Origin: Salticus scenicus
Taxonomy: Eukaryota > Arthropoda > Arachnida > Araneae > Salticidae
Assembly: GCA_963930645.1 (NCBI GenBank)
Contig: OZ005656.1
Span: 274,041,095 to 274,105,094 of the forward strand
Direction: 5' to 3'
DNA: 64,000 nucleotides
This document shows, piece after piece, positions 47,341 to 59,317 of the stretch (positions within the stretch are counted from its first letter, which is position 1; every line of letters begins with the position of its first letter). The notes under the pieces are model-generated. The model searched no databases. It saw only the letters and a list, made by a program, of their open reading frames with translations, and was not told where the DNA came from. The translations under genes and the position numbers were made by a program.

Positions 47341-50300
47341 TGAATATCTCCATTCGACTTGCAGGATTTAAAACCTATTAAATATCTTTTCTCTATTAAA
47401 ATTTGTTTTCTTATCATTATTGTTATCTTATCAATATTGTTATCTTATTCATTAATATCAAAGAAAAACCTTGCATATCCCCATTCGACTTGCAGGCCTT
47501 TAAAACCTATTAAATACCTTTTCTCTATTAAAATTTGTTTTATATCGGTCACCAAGCTCAAAAAGTGTAACTTGAATTAATATCAAAGAAAACACTTGAA
47601 TATCCCCATTCGACTTGCAGGCCTTTAAAACCTATTAAATACCTTTTCTCTATTAAAATTTGTTTTCTTATCATTATTGTTATCTTATCAATATTGTTAT
47701 CTTATTCATTAATATCAAAGAAAAAACTTGAATATCCCCATTCGACTTGCAGGCCTTTAAAACCTATTAAATATGTTTTCTCTATTAAAATTTGTTTTCT
47801 TATCGGTCACCACGCTCAAAAAGTGTAACTTGAATTAATATCAAAGAAAAAACTTCAATATCCCCATTCGACTTGCAGGCCTTTAAAACCTATTAAATAC
47901 CTTTTCTCTATTCAAATTTGTTTTCTTATAGGTCACCACGCTCAAAAAGTGTAACTTGAATTAATATCAAAGAAAAAAATTGAATATCCCCATTCGACTT
48001 GCAGGCCTTTAAAACCTATTAAAATACCTTTTCTCTATTAAAATTTGTTTTCTTATCATTATTGTTATCTTATCATTATTGTTATCTTATTCATTAATAT
48101 CAAAGAAAAACCTTGAATATCCCCATTCGACTTGCAGGCCTTTAAAACCTATTAAATACCTTTTCCCTATTAAAATTTGTTTTATATCGGTCACCACGCT
48201 CAAAAAGTGTAACTTGAATTAATATCAAAGAAAAAACTTGAATATCCCCATTCGACTTGCAGGCCTTTAAAACCTATTAAATACCTTTTCTCTATTAAAA
48301 TTTGTTTTCTTATCGGTCACCACGCTCAAAAAGTGTAACTTGAATTAATATCAAAGAAAAAAACTGAATATCCCCATTCGACTTGCAGGCCTTTAAAACC
48401 TATTAAAATACCTTTTCTCTATTAAAATTTGTTTTCTTATCATTATATTTATCTTATCATTATTGTTATCTTATTCATTAATATCAAAGAAAAAACTTGA
48501 ATGGCCCCATTCGACTTGCAGGCCTTTAAAACCTATTAAATACCTTTTCTCTATTAAAATTTAATTTATATCGGTCACCACGCTCAAAAAGTGTAACTTG
48601 AATTAATATCAAAGAAAAAACTTGAATTTCCCCATTCGACTTGCAGGCCTTTAAAACCTATTAAAATACCTTTTCTCTATTAAAATTTGTTTTCTTATCA
48701 TTATTGTTATCTTATCATTATTGTTATCTTAATCATTAATATCAAAGAAAATCTTGAATGTCCCCATTCGACTTGCAGGCCTTTAAAACCTATTAAAATA
48801 CCTTTTCTCTATTAAAATTTGTTTTCTTATCATTATTGTTATCTTATCATTATTGTTATCTTATCATTATTGTTATCTTAATCATTAATATCAAAGAAAA
48901 TCTTGAACGTCCCCATTCGACTTGCAGGCCTTTAAAATCTATTAAATATCTTTTCTCTATTAAAATTTGTTTTCTTATCATTATTGTTATCTTATCAATA
49001 TTGTTATCTTATTCATTAATATCAGAGAAAAAACTTGAATATCCCCATTCGTCTTGCAGGCCTTTAAAACCTATTAAAATACCTTTCCTCTATTAAAACT
49101 TGTTTTCTTATCGGTCACCACGCTCAAAAAGTGTAACTTGAATTAATATCAAAGAAAAAACTTGAATATCCCCATTCGACTTGCAGGCCTTTAAAACCTA
49201 TTAAATATGTTTTCTCTATTAAATTTGTTTTCTTATCGGTCACCACGCTCAAAAAGTGTAACTTCAATTAATATCAGAGAAAAAAATTGAATATCCCCAT
49301 TCGACTTGCAGGCCTTTAAAACCTATTAAAATACCTTCTCTCTATTGAAATTTGTTTTCTTATCATTATTGTTATCTTATCATTATTGTTATCTTATTCA
49401 TTAATATCAAAGAAAAACCTTGAATATCCCCATTCGACTTGCAGGCCTTTTTAACTATTAAATACCTTTTCTCTATTAAAATTTGTTTTATATCGGTCAC
49501 CACGCTCAAAAAGTGTAACTTGAATTAATATCAAAGAAAACACTTGAATATCCCCATTCGACTTGCAGGCCTTTAAAACCTATTAAATACCTTTTCTCTA
49601 TTAAAATTTGTTTTCTTATCGGTCACCACGCTCAAAAAGTGTAACTTGAATTAATATCAAAGAAAAAAATTGAATATCCCCATTCGACTTGCAGGCCTTT
49701 AAAACCTATTAAAATACCATTTCTCTATTAAAATTTCTTTTCTTATCATTATTGTTATCTTATCATTATTGTTATCTTATTCATTAATATCAAAGAAAAA
49801 ACTTGAATATCCCCATTCGACTTGCAGGCCTTTAAAACCTATAAAATACCCTTTCTCTATTAAAATTTGTTTTCTTATCGGTCACCACGCTCAAAAAGTG
49901 TAACTTGAATTAATATCAAAGAAAAAACTTGAATATCCCCATTCGACTTGCAGGCCTTTAAAACCTATTAAATACCTTTTCTCTATTAAAATTCGTTTTC
50001 TTATCGGTCACCACGCTTAAAAAGTGTAACTTGAATTAATATCAAAGAAAAAACTTAAATATCCCCATTCGACTTGCAGGTTTTTAAAACCTATTAAAAT
50101 ACCTTTTTTCTATTAAAATTTGCTTTCTTATCGGTCACCACGCTCAAAAAGTGTAACTTGAATTAATATCAAAGAAAAAACTTGAATATCCCCATTCGAC
50201 TTGCAGGCCTTTAAAGCCTATTAAATACCTATTCTCTATTAAAATTTGTTTTCTTATCGGTCACCACGCTCAAAAAGTGTAACTTGAATTAATGTCAAAG

Positions 50301-50745
50301 AAAAAACTTGAATATCCCCATTCGACTTGCAGGCCTTTAAAACCTATTAAAATACCTTTTCTCTATTAAAATTTCTTTTCTTATCGGTCACCACGCTCAA
50401 AAAGTGTAACTTGAATTAATATCAAAGAAAAAACTTGAATATCCCCATTTGACTTGCAGGCCTTTAAAACCTATTAAATACCTTTTCTCTATTAAAATTT
50501 GTTTTCTTATCGGTCACCACGCTCAAAAAGTGTAACTTGAATTAATATCAAAGAAAAAACTTGAATATCCCCATTCGACTTGCAGGCCTTTAAAACCTAT
50601 TAAAATACCTTTTCTCTATTAAAATTTGTTTTCTTATCGGTCACCACGCTCAAAAAGTGTAACTTGAAATTTTATCAAAGAAAAAACTTGAATATCCCCA
50701 TTCGACTTGCAGGCCTTTAAAAACCTATTAAAATACCTTTTCTCA
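47341..50745 (+). repeat. Satellite array, about 27 units of ~126 bp in two forms
   Basis: The marker CCCCATTCGACTTGCAGGCC occurs about 27 times. Form A continues CGGTCACCACGCTCAAAAAG (period close to 126 bp). Form B replaces that stretch by one to three CATTATTGTTATCTTAT units. The forms are intermixed on the left and mostly form A on the right after about 49.8 kb. The short ORFs over it (for example 48836-49096) are repeat translations. Confidence 0.95.
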
Positions 50746-50905
50746 AAAAATAGAGTTAGATCATTCAAATTTGGTACATCGAGGTTTTCGATACCTACAA
50801 ATCGATTGCGGGTATTTTTGATATATTCTCATTGCGGATATATTCTCATTTATTCAATGAAAGAAAAGAATTTGTTTTCTTATCGGTCACCACGCTAAAA
50901 AAGTG
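50746..50905 (-). repeat. Helitron copy-1-type sequence at the satellite edge
   Basis: AATAGAGTTAGATCATTC, GAGGTTTTCGATACC and AAATCGATTGCGGGTATTTT match, inverted, 31300-31375 in Helitron copy 1. This ties the satellite to that Helitron family. Confidence 0.75.
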
Positions 50906-51004
50906 TAACTTGAATTAATATCAAAGAAAAAAAATACTGCATAAATAAAATAAATAAATAATTATAATTGCATAAGTTGATAAAAAATGCTATGCAATAG
51001 CTTT

Positions 51005-51300
51005 ACCGCGGCAGTCCTCGTGTGCCACACGTATTTTTTTTTATTTTTTTTTATTGAATCATAGCTATAAAACTGCACTATCACTTTATCAATGCATATA
51101 AAATTTTTAAAGTGATAATGACGTCAATTTTCGTGAGATGATTAATTTAACTTTTTACAATTTTTTAACGTTCACGTTTAATTAAATGTATTTATTTTTA
51201 TGTCAAAAAAAAATTAACTTGTATTTTTTTTTTTTTTTTTTTGGGGGGGGGGCAACAATTATAGCTAATATTTTAATGGCTGTATTTAAAACTATTAGGA
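51005..51300 (-). repeat. Helitron copy-2-family fragment
   Basis: TCATCTCACGAAAATTGACG and TGCATTGATAAAGTG (minus strand) match 34150-34215. AATTGTTGCC (complement at 51253) matches 34037. Confidence 0.65.
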
Positions 51301-51892
51301 TGTTATAATTTTCCTATTTTAATTAATTGAAAGAAAACGAATGAAAAATTCAAAAATCGGGCTTCGAAATATTGTGTTGCCATCGGGTTCTGAGATATTC
51401 TGAAAGTTTCAAATGTCTAGCTAGTCAGGAAGTTGGTTAAAAATCGATTGCGAGATTTGTACCGGACAAAAGAACAAACAAACAAGAATCGAAGTTAACA
51501 AAAACTTGGTAATAAAAATTACGACCGACTGCATTTTAGTGAGAAACACATTCATATCCCTTTTTACCACCCAGGACTAGACTTGATTGTCTAATATAAT
51601 CCATTTGTAGCTTGAGGCCTACACATTGTTTAGATATGATACACATTGTTACTATCTCTAAATGTAATCGAAGGGATTTTAGCTATTTCTTATTTTATGG
51701 ATATCTCATTGGAAAAGAGAGTTTTTATAATTCTATATTTTGAATTGAGGAATTATTAATAAATAAATAAATAAATAAATGCATATTTCTTTTTCAGATT
51801 GTAAATTTATTTTACTTGACGGTTTGTAAATAAAATGTAATATATGATACATACACACACAAACGTACGCACACATACATATTGTTACGTAC
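51301..51892. other. Repeat-like sequence of unknown class, no gene
   Basis: The stretch 51340-51540 (GGGTTCTGAGATATTCTGAA; GGACAAAAGAACAAACAAAC) has the style of transposon subterminal sequence but has no second copy here. Confidence 0.4.
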
Positions 51893-52397
51893 TCGGGTCT
51901 CGTGAATTGTTTCTGAGTAAAAGGCGAATCTTGCAGAGGCTAAAAAGTTTATTTACAGAAAATTCTAAGAAGATTACAGGTCTATAAATCAAATTTAAAC
52001 TTCAGTTTCACCAGTAAACACAGCTTAAATAACAGCTGATAAAATTAAATTCACAATACAAACGGTACCGTAGCATTAACACACAGCAATAGACATTTTT
52101 CAAACAGTAAAAGAGACCTTAGTCAGAATGACGGTTGGCGTGAAACTGACTGACTTGGTTGAATTGGGCTTCCCTTCTATAAACACAGAATTTTCTGTTA
52201 ACTTCTCAAAGAATCAAGTTATAGCTTAGATATGCAAGATATCAATAATAAGGATTTTCTCGCAAGGTCTTCAAAGAAGTCGCCAGGGAACGAAACTCTC
52301 GCCAAATTTGGCGCCAAGGCCATTACCTGGGTTGCTGAAGCAGTTTAACGGGCTTTTAAAGGGAAATGATCTATTTTCACGCGAAAACAAGCTAACA
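51893..52397 (-). mobile_element. Solo LTR
   Basis: On the minus strand it begins TGTTAGCTTG (52397) and ends GAGTACGTAACA (51893), with short TGTTA/TAACA inverted termini and a length of 505 bp. It has a TATA-like TTTATAGAAGGG about midway (52185) and a poly(A) signal AATAAA near 51942, in the right order for U3-R-U5. No internal region adjoins it on either side and no target-site duplication was identified. A Ty3/Gypsy or BEL solo LTR is likely; class not determined. Confidence 0.6.
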
Positions 52398-53044
52398 AAG
52401 CAAAAAAAAAAAAAAAAAAAAAAAAAAACATTTTATAACTACTCTAATCCTCTTTGAATGATTTTACATAAAAATGACTACTAGTATTTACACATTCTTG
52501 CGCATTTAATGTGTAAATTGTGATTTAATATTTTTTATTTTATTGATTTTTGCTTTTTTAACTTTTCTTTCGAAATATTAAATTCGGTCCATAACACATT
52601 ATTCTTAATACACTATAAAATTTACAAATAAGTAAAATTTAACTTTCTATATAGAATTTATTTACTTATTTTTCCATCCGTTTTCGACAACAACAACAAC
52701 AAAATAAATAAATAAATAATAAATAAATAATAAACACTTTATAATGTTTGAAATTTAACATTTGTGCACTTAAATATCTAATTGCGTGTTGCAAAATTAG
52801 TAGATAAATAAAATGTGGCATCACAATATCTGCTCAATAAAGCAACAAACATATGTTAAATAGTTTATATATTAAATATATTAAATCATCGTAACAAATA
52901 CATTAAATATAATATATTTCTGTTTTTTTTTTTTTTTTTTTTCCTTTAACATCACAACGATTTATTCTTAGTCATCTGTATAATTGCCACATTTTCCATC
53001 TTTCTCATTTACGAAACTCGTATTTACACTGAATTTCCTTCAAA
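52398..53044. other. AT-rich DNA, no gene seen
   Basis: A poly(A) tract at 52402-52429 and a T-tract near 52922-52941; nothing else recognised. Confidence 0.6.
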
Positions 53045-53045
53045 T

Positions 53046-53266
53046 ACAGTCGGCAGTAAAATTATTGAAGCACACATCCACTCTTTTCATGCATTTTTTC
53101 TTTTTTTAGTTTAAACACTAATTTTTATCATCAACTTACTTTTTTATAAGCTTTTTAAGACTAAAATCTTGACTTGACATATATTTACTTAACAAAACAG
53201 TGTTACGTGTCCACCTTTTAAGTAGGAATTATTGCTAGTACTTCAATAATTTTGCTGCCGACTGTA
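53046..53266. mobile_element. MITE, CAGTCGGCAGTAAAATTATT ends
   Basis: The inverted ends TACAGTCGGCAGTAAAATTA and TAATTTTGCTGCCGACTGTA are perfect over 20 bp with TA flanks. It is a diverged relative of the MITEs at 2422 and 16026, sharing CAGTCGG and an inner TTAACAAAACAGT. Confidence 0.85.
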
Positions 53267-54160
53267 CCATAAAAAAAAGGTTTCTTATTACACTCATTCA
53301 TAAAATAACTTATGGGCAGTATGCAATTTTTAACCACTTAAATATTTGCCTTCTTTTAATCTTCATATTTATGGTCTTATTACCGGAAAAGAAAAATCTT
53401 AAATCTTTTGAATATTTAAAATGTGACGAAGTGATAAAGAAGTGTAAAAATTGCTTTTAGGATAAAAGAAAAGTTTATGAGGCAATTAGTGTAGATTTTC
53501 TTTCAATAAGTACTCCCTCTTATGAAATAATTGTTACCGTAAATTATCATAAAAACAATACAGTGTAGTGTTAAACATAACTTTCAAAGAGGATTAGTTT
53601 TATACTCATTTCGTTTATCGGTAATCATAAAATTATTTTTAAACGAAGATTAAATCAGAAAATTTGAAGAAAAAGAAAAGTATACATGTATTGACAGAGA
53701 AATTAAGCATAATTTTCTTTAAATGTCTAAAATATGCACTGATTTTTTTTTTTTCTGTTTTAAGGTTATTAATTTTCTATATACTAAAACTAGCTTTGTA
53801 GGTTCGAAATTTATTTTATATTTTTGTTTGTTTACTTTGATTTTACAGTTCACATTTTTTTTTTTTTTTTTTTTTTTTTTGGTTTCATTCAAAAATAATT
53901 CTTTTAAAGTATAAAGTTTATTTTTTTTTTATTTTTTTTTTTTTGTTTGTTTCGGGAAGCCGTAAAACAATCGCCAACAAAATCACGAAGGAGTTCAAAA
54001 AATCGCCACGTTTGTGGTGCATAATTACCAACGCATAATGAAATAATATGCTTGTTGTTTTTTATATTATTCTTGAGCGCATACCTGAAAATGCTTTGCA
54101 CCAATTTTTTATTCAGTTTCTGTGAACGGTATGATAGCTTCAGCCGAATATATCGGGATA

Positions 54161-54197
<37 letters not shown>

Positions 54198-55358
54198 ATA
54201 TATAATTACCCTATAAATATATATATATATATATCAAGTTGGAGCATTTTTTTTAAAGATTCCTTTCATTAAATATAGCTATAGAAACCTGAAGGCTCAA
54301 TAAAATTTATACTTTTGTAAATTTTACAAAATGGATTTTTGGGAATTTTCCATGACAATGCACAGTCACTTATTTTTATTCGAAACATTTTAGACTCTTA
54401 ACCCTCTAACCGCTTTATAAAAGGACAGAATTGTAATGATTTTCACTGCACAGTTTTCTAAATGTAATAAAATAATGCTTGTTTCAACTGAGATTAAAAA
54501 TCTAAACACGCACATGATTATTATCCTTGTGTCCAATATAGAAGACTTTCAAACTTTTAAAACAATCTAAAAATTTGTAATAATATAATCTTGTATTTTA
54601 AGTGTAATGTAGAAAAAAAAATAATAACAGCTAAGTGACCAAATATATCCGTCAGCGGCGGTCAGATGGTTAAAATATGGACTTTTCTGACAAACAGTTG
54701 TGAATATAAAAGTAGTTTAATGATAATATTTTGTTCTTTGTACAATTAGAATTATATAGGAAAAAAAGTACTTTTCAGTCTAGAAAAACTGAAATATAAA
54801 AACCGGTAAAATATTGAAAGGAAATTTCTACATTCTTAAATTTACTCCAAACAACTTATGCCCATTGTCAATAAGTTTTCGTTACCGTATGTACATAATT
54901 TTAAATGAAAAAGAAATATTCCATAAGCAATTTAAATTAAAAAAACAGAGAAAAATAGAAATAAAAACAACGTCAAACACGTAGCTACATAGCTGTTCTG
55001 TCCTCCGGTTTATGAAATAAAATGGGAACTTCAGTAGAAAATAAATCGTTAAAACTATATGATTTTGATGCAAAATGCAAAAAAAGAAAGAAAAAATCTG
55101 TATGCAGAAATTAATAATAAGTATTCTGTCGAAAAATTTCATACATATGTTTTTTGAGTTTTAACAATTTTATTACTTTCTATTAAAAAGAAAAAGAAAA
55201 ATCTGTCTATCTATATCTATATATATATGTACATTGGATAAAAACATTATCTCTGGAATATGTTTCAAGAAATATTGTGGTTTAATTGAGTAAGTGAAAA
55301 TTAAAACTAATGATTTTAGCTAAAAAAAATAAATAAATAAATAAGTAAATAAAAAACA

Positions 55359-55390
<32 letters not shown>

Positions 55391-55689
55391 CTTTAATATA
55401 GGGAGAAATTTTTAGTTTAAGAATAGTTGATTACATATATATTGAAATATTTCAAACTAATTAAATGATTTTTTTTTTTTTTTCATTTTCTTAGTTATTA
55501 ATTTTTATATGATGTTTAATTGAATTTCCTCGACCACTCACATTTCGCTTTCGTATAAAGAATTTTATAAATCAAATCAAAGTTAATTTCCTATAAAATT
55601 ATTATTTAGATGTATTTATCGTAATATTTTATCATTAAATATGATCTACGTTAAATAGCTTTGTTTCTGTAAAGTAATTATAATCGTTT
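53267..55689. other. AT-rich DNA, no gene seen
   Basis: Long T-tracts at about 53857-53880 and 54163-54193, a (TA)n at about 55363-55390. ORFs are short and Phe/Lys/Ile-rich. 53945-54110 is slightly GC-richer but unrecognised. Confidence 0.6.
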
Positions 55690-55926
55690 TATGAGAAATC
55701 GTTTAATTGAAAAAAATATTTTGTAATGCTACCATTCTATAAAAATTCCTAGAAAATGTTTTATAAAAATTTATGCAAACATTTTTGAAAACGAGAAAAA
55801 TAACCACATTTTATCTTAGATTGTTCAAGCAATGAACATGCACGTTTAACTGGGCACTCCGCTATGGATATTGTAGAACTATGTGCACAATACCTCCTAC
55901 CGCGCAATCACTCCTAGCTTTACCTT
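55690..55926 (-). repeat. Fragment of the AAGGTAAAGCTAGGAG TIR family
   Basis: It ends ACTCCTAGCTTTACCTTA and aligns inverted with 16249-16500 (GTTCAAGCAATGAACATGCA, GCTACCATTCTATAAAAATT). Only one terminus is present. Confidence 0.75.
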
Positions 55927-56274
55927 ACATTAAGAAAGTGTAGTTTCTAATTATAAAAAGTGATCCAGCGACTGAGATTGAAAGTGAGTAATGCAGTCGA
56001 AAACTTTTTTTTTCAACATTTTTTCTTTCTCTGCTGAGGATTTGAAGGTAAATAATAATAATAACAATAATAAGATATCTAGTATTTTTTTTGCTAATTC
56101 AGATTTTGAAAGAAGAGTCAGGTTGCAGGAAATTATACGAAAAGCATATACCTACATAGAAAGCATATAAATAAAAAAAAAATGTATTTTAAAAAATTTG
56201 TCAGTCTATCAGATATAGAATTATTTAAGCGAGTATAATAAAATAAAAATATTATAGTTTAAAAAAATTAAAGA

Positions 56275-56637
56275 ACACGCTTTTATAGAAATGTGAACTA
56301 AAAAGCACAAAATATCTATCTTAGTATTAAAATGCAGGGTAAGAGAAAATCGGGTGAGTGACACACCATAATATTTACATACATTTAAATCTTTAATTAA
56401 AATAATTTAGAATTAAACAAAAACCATTTTTTGAAAATCTCCCCTAACTGGGCTCGAACGCTAGCCCTTTAGGTTCGTAGCGCGGCTCTTTACCTCGCAG
56501 CCACGGCGTTCACTTATGAAAAGTCTTTTTTTTTTTACAATACAGATTTTTTGTTTGCTCCCAGAGTGGTTACAAACATACAAACATACATACAAACAAA
56601 CATACATACATACAGGTGAAGCTAATAAAAGCGTGTT
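56275..56637. repeat. Composite repeat unit 1 (TIR, Hb 3' motif, tRNA-like, ACAT tract)
   Basis: Bounded by AACACGCTTTTAT and ATAAAAGCGTGTT. Inside, in order, are GGGTAAGAGAAAATCG with hairpin GTGAGTGACAC (an Hb 3' end), a minus-strand tRNA-like sequence (56441-56512), a T-tract and an ACAT/AAAC microsatellite. Tandem with the next unit. Confidence 0.7.
56441..56512 (-). ncRNA. tRNA-like sequence 1
   Basis: B-box-like GCGTTCGAGCCC and CTACGAACC in the anticodon region on the minus strand. Stems pair poorly, so it is a pseudogene or SINE-type head, not a working tRNA. Confidence 0.45.
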
Positions 56638-56667
56638 AAATAATATTAAAGTTTTAAAAAATTAAAG

Positions 56668-57008
56668 AACACGCTTTTATAGAAATGTGAACTAAAAAAG
56701 CACAAAATATCTATCTTAGTATTAAAATTCAGGGTAAGAGAAAATCGTGTGAGTGACACACCGTAATATTTACATACATTTAAATCTTTAATTAAAATAA
56801 CTTAGAATTAACAAAAACCATTTTTTAAAAATCTCCCCGACGGGGATCGAACGCTGGATCTTTAGGTTCGTAGCGCGGCGCCTTACCTCTACGCCACATC
56901 GTTTACGGAGGGAAGGTATTTTTTTTTACAATATAAATTTTTTGTTTGCTCCCAGAGAAGTTACAAACAAACATACATACATACAGGTGCAGCTAATAAA
57001 AGCGTGGT
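56668..57008. repeat. Composite repeat unit 2
   Basis: Same order of parts as 56275-56637 with moderate divergence. The AATATTA...GTTTAAAAAA flank is also repeated, so this arose by duplication of a larger block rather than by two insertions. Confidence 0.7.
56834..56905 (-). ncRNA. tRNA-like sequence 2
   Basis: Good A box TGGCGTAGAGG and B box GCGTTCGATCCC with CTACGAACC between them on the minus strand. The duplicate of 56441-56512 and the better preserved of the two. Anticodon not certain. Confidence 0.5.
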
Positions 57009-57393
57009 AAAATAGGCAATTTCTGTTGCTCAAGTAAAAAAAAATGTGTGAATTTCCAAAAATAATTTCGAGTAGTTTTTATTTTTTTATTTTTTTATTT
57101 TTTTTATAAATGTTTATCAAAAATCTAAAATGTCTGAAACGTAATTGAAATTTATGTATTATCTTACCAGTTGAAAATTTTGTAACTAAATTTTAATTTT
57201 TTCCGCCGACGGTCTTTGCAGTAGAGTTAGTTAAAAAGCAAATAAAATCATTTATGGAAGAAATGTGAAAGGTATTTGTAAGAATAGAACGTATGTAGCT
57301 CACTTTAATCTCACTACATGGCACGAGATGTTGCATGTAGCCATTTTTGTCCAAGAAAGGATTTTATAGAGTAATATCGCTTTTTTTTTTTTT

Positions 57394-57525
57394 TTAGTAC
57401 GGCGGACTATTAGTCTCAATCTACGGATAAAACGTTGTCGCCAGTTTCACGATGGTTGGACATTTGTCGAAATCGAAAATTTATCGAAATATAATTGAAT
57501 AGTTTGAAAGCAATGTTATAAGATG

Positions 57526-57557
<32 letters not shown>

Positions 57558-57578
57558 ATTAGTCCTCCGTACTAAACT
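57394..57578. mobile_element. MITE, TTTAGTACGGCGGACTATTAG ends
   Basis: The left end TTTAGTACGGCGGACTATTA and right end CTATTAGTCCTCCGTACTAA are inverted over about 21 bp with one or two changes. The interior is AT-rich with a 31-nt poly(A). A half copy is at 21530-21633. Confidence 0.75.
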
Positions 57579-57724
57579 AATTTCTGCTTTTGCCAAAATT
57601 TCATCAAAATCTTTTTTTATTTCTTTTTTGAAAGAAAAAGAAAAGAAAAGAAAATTAATAATAACCAGTATCGAAACGGACAGTATCGAAAAAGTTGAAG
57701 AAGCCCTTTTTTTGGACAAAAATA

Positions 57725-57880
57725 CATAATTTATTTTTAATTTTAATTGTTGCCAAAAAAGTGTACGAGTTGATTTTAATTTTCATCTGAAATGAAAAGA
57801 CATTTACGCGTAAATATTAAAACTGATATAAAATTTTGGGGGAAATTAAACTTGCAGGGTAAAATTAACGTCATTATAGA
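57725..57880 (+). repeat. Helitron copy-2-family fragment
   Basis: AATTTTAATTGTTGCCAAAA and the downstream TACGAGTTGATTTT match 34022-34085. A G-run follows at 57900-57910. Confidence 0.5.
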
Positions 57881-57908
57881 TTTTTTTTTGTGTGTGTGTG
57901 GGGGGGGG

Positions 57909-58799
57909 GGCATCTTCCATGATATTTATATGTGCAGTACGTAAATCCTACATTGAATCAAGAGTTTCTTACCATTCTTAGAAAAATTTTAAAAAACATG
58001 AAAAGTAAATGCATTTTTACATTTTTTTCAGGTCCTAATACCTTTATGTACCAGTGGTATGTTAAAGTATCCACCCCACACCCCCTCACTAAATCCTCAT
58101 TAATTACTATGATGGTGTGATGCGCGTAATTGTTATCGCATCTATATCTTTTTAAAAATACTCTTAAGTAACTAAAAATTATTGTTTCAAATGAAATTTT
58201 TGTCTGTTTCATAATGCCTTAGAGATAAAGGGTTATAGATTAAAATCCAGTCTTTTACGACGGTTGCATATTTAGCAAGAGTTTCGGAAAAATAAAGCCG
58301 CTAATTACATGTCAGGGTTAACGGGCGTTCTTCAAAAGGAAATAAATAATGAGAATAAGGGGAAAAAATGCCTCCTACTTAATTAAATAACAGTAAAATC
58401 TTCTGAAATTTCTTCCAGGGATTTTTGCGGTATTTTAAAACTGCCTCAAAGAATTTTGAAAGACCAAAATTAAGTAGTGTACAATAATTAACTCTGTGGT
58501 GCTAAGAAAACATTCTGAGAATATTCGAGCTAGACTTACGGTCAATATTTGAATTTATCATATTAAACACTCTTTATAAAGTACTATTATATTCCAGTTA
58601 TGTGTTGATATAATTCATTGATTAAACACAAGCAAGAATGATATTACTAGAAATTATAGTCCGTCAGTGTCCTCTGTATAAAATCTAATTAATTTCATTT
58701 CATAAAATAATGAAAGAAATAAAAAAGAAAATCTTGAATTATGATATATAATTAAATTGTATTAATGTCAGTTTAATTAACCCAATTTTTAAGTTTTAA

Positions 58800-58831
<32 letters not shown>

Positions 58832-58898
58832 TAGCACATAAAATAGGAAATTTATCCCACGTAATTACTACGTCAATCCTTTAAAAACACTACGAAAA
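57909..58898. other. AT-rich DNA, no gene seen
   Basis: Opposed short frames at 57932-58212 have no recognisable domain. A T-tract lies at 58801-58828. Confidence 0.55.
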
Positions 58899-59110
58899 CT
58901 AGAATGCTGTGGCCACCACATGACTTTCTCCTGTATTTTCCTATGCAAATTTACCAAGTAAAAATAATTTATTAAAACCATTATTTAATAAAATTATCTT
59001 TCATGACAATGCAGAACGATTTCCATATTAGAGAAGTAGTATAACACTAAATATCCAAAAATAAATAAATAAAGTTCATGTTACTCAATATTACTTTTAT
59101 TTTTATTTAT
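58899..59110 (-). mobile_element. Truncated Ha element, 3' end
   Basis: CTAG (complement at 58899) is preceded on the minus strand by TGTGGTGGCCACAGCATT and GGAGAAAGTCA. It then matches 30340-30430 (GTTATACTACTTCTCTAATA). The 5' part is lost into an ATTT/ATT repeat at 59095-59141. Confidence 0.7.
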
Positions 59111-59317
59111 TTATTTATTTATTTTATTATTATTATTATTCCGCTCTGTGGCGACTACGGCGCCCTTTTACGCTTCATGATTTGAAACAATCTGTTCGCT
59201 CACTGTGTAAAGGACCTTTCAAAATTCTGATCGGGCCAAATCCCCAACACAGTGAGGCCTATGGTCTCCTAATCTACTCCCGATAATTATCTTAATCAGA
59301 ATTGAAGATACTGAATT

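Noticed and set aside
47341..50745. Regular repeats with partly variable spacing could suggest a CRISPR array
   Set aside because: Units are fully repetitive over ~126 bp with no unique spacers, and the context is eukaryotic. This is a satellite.
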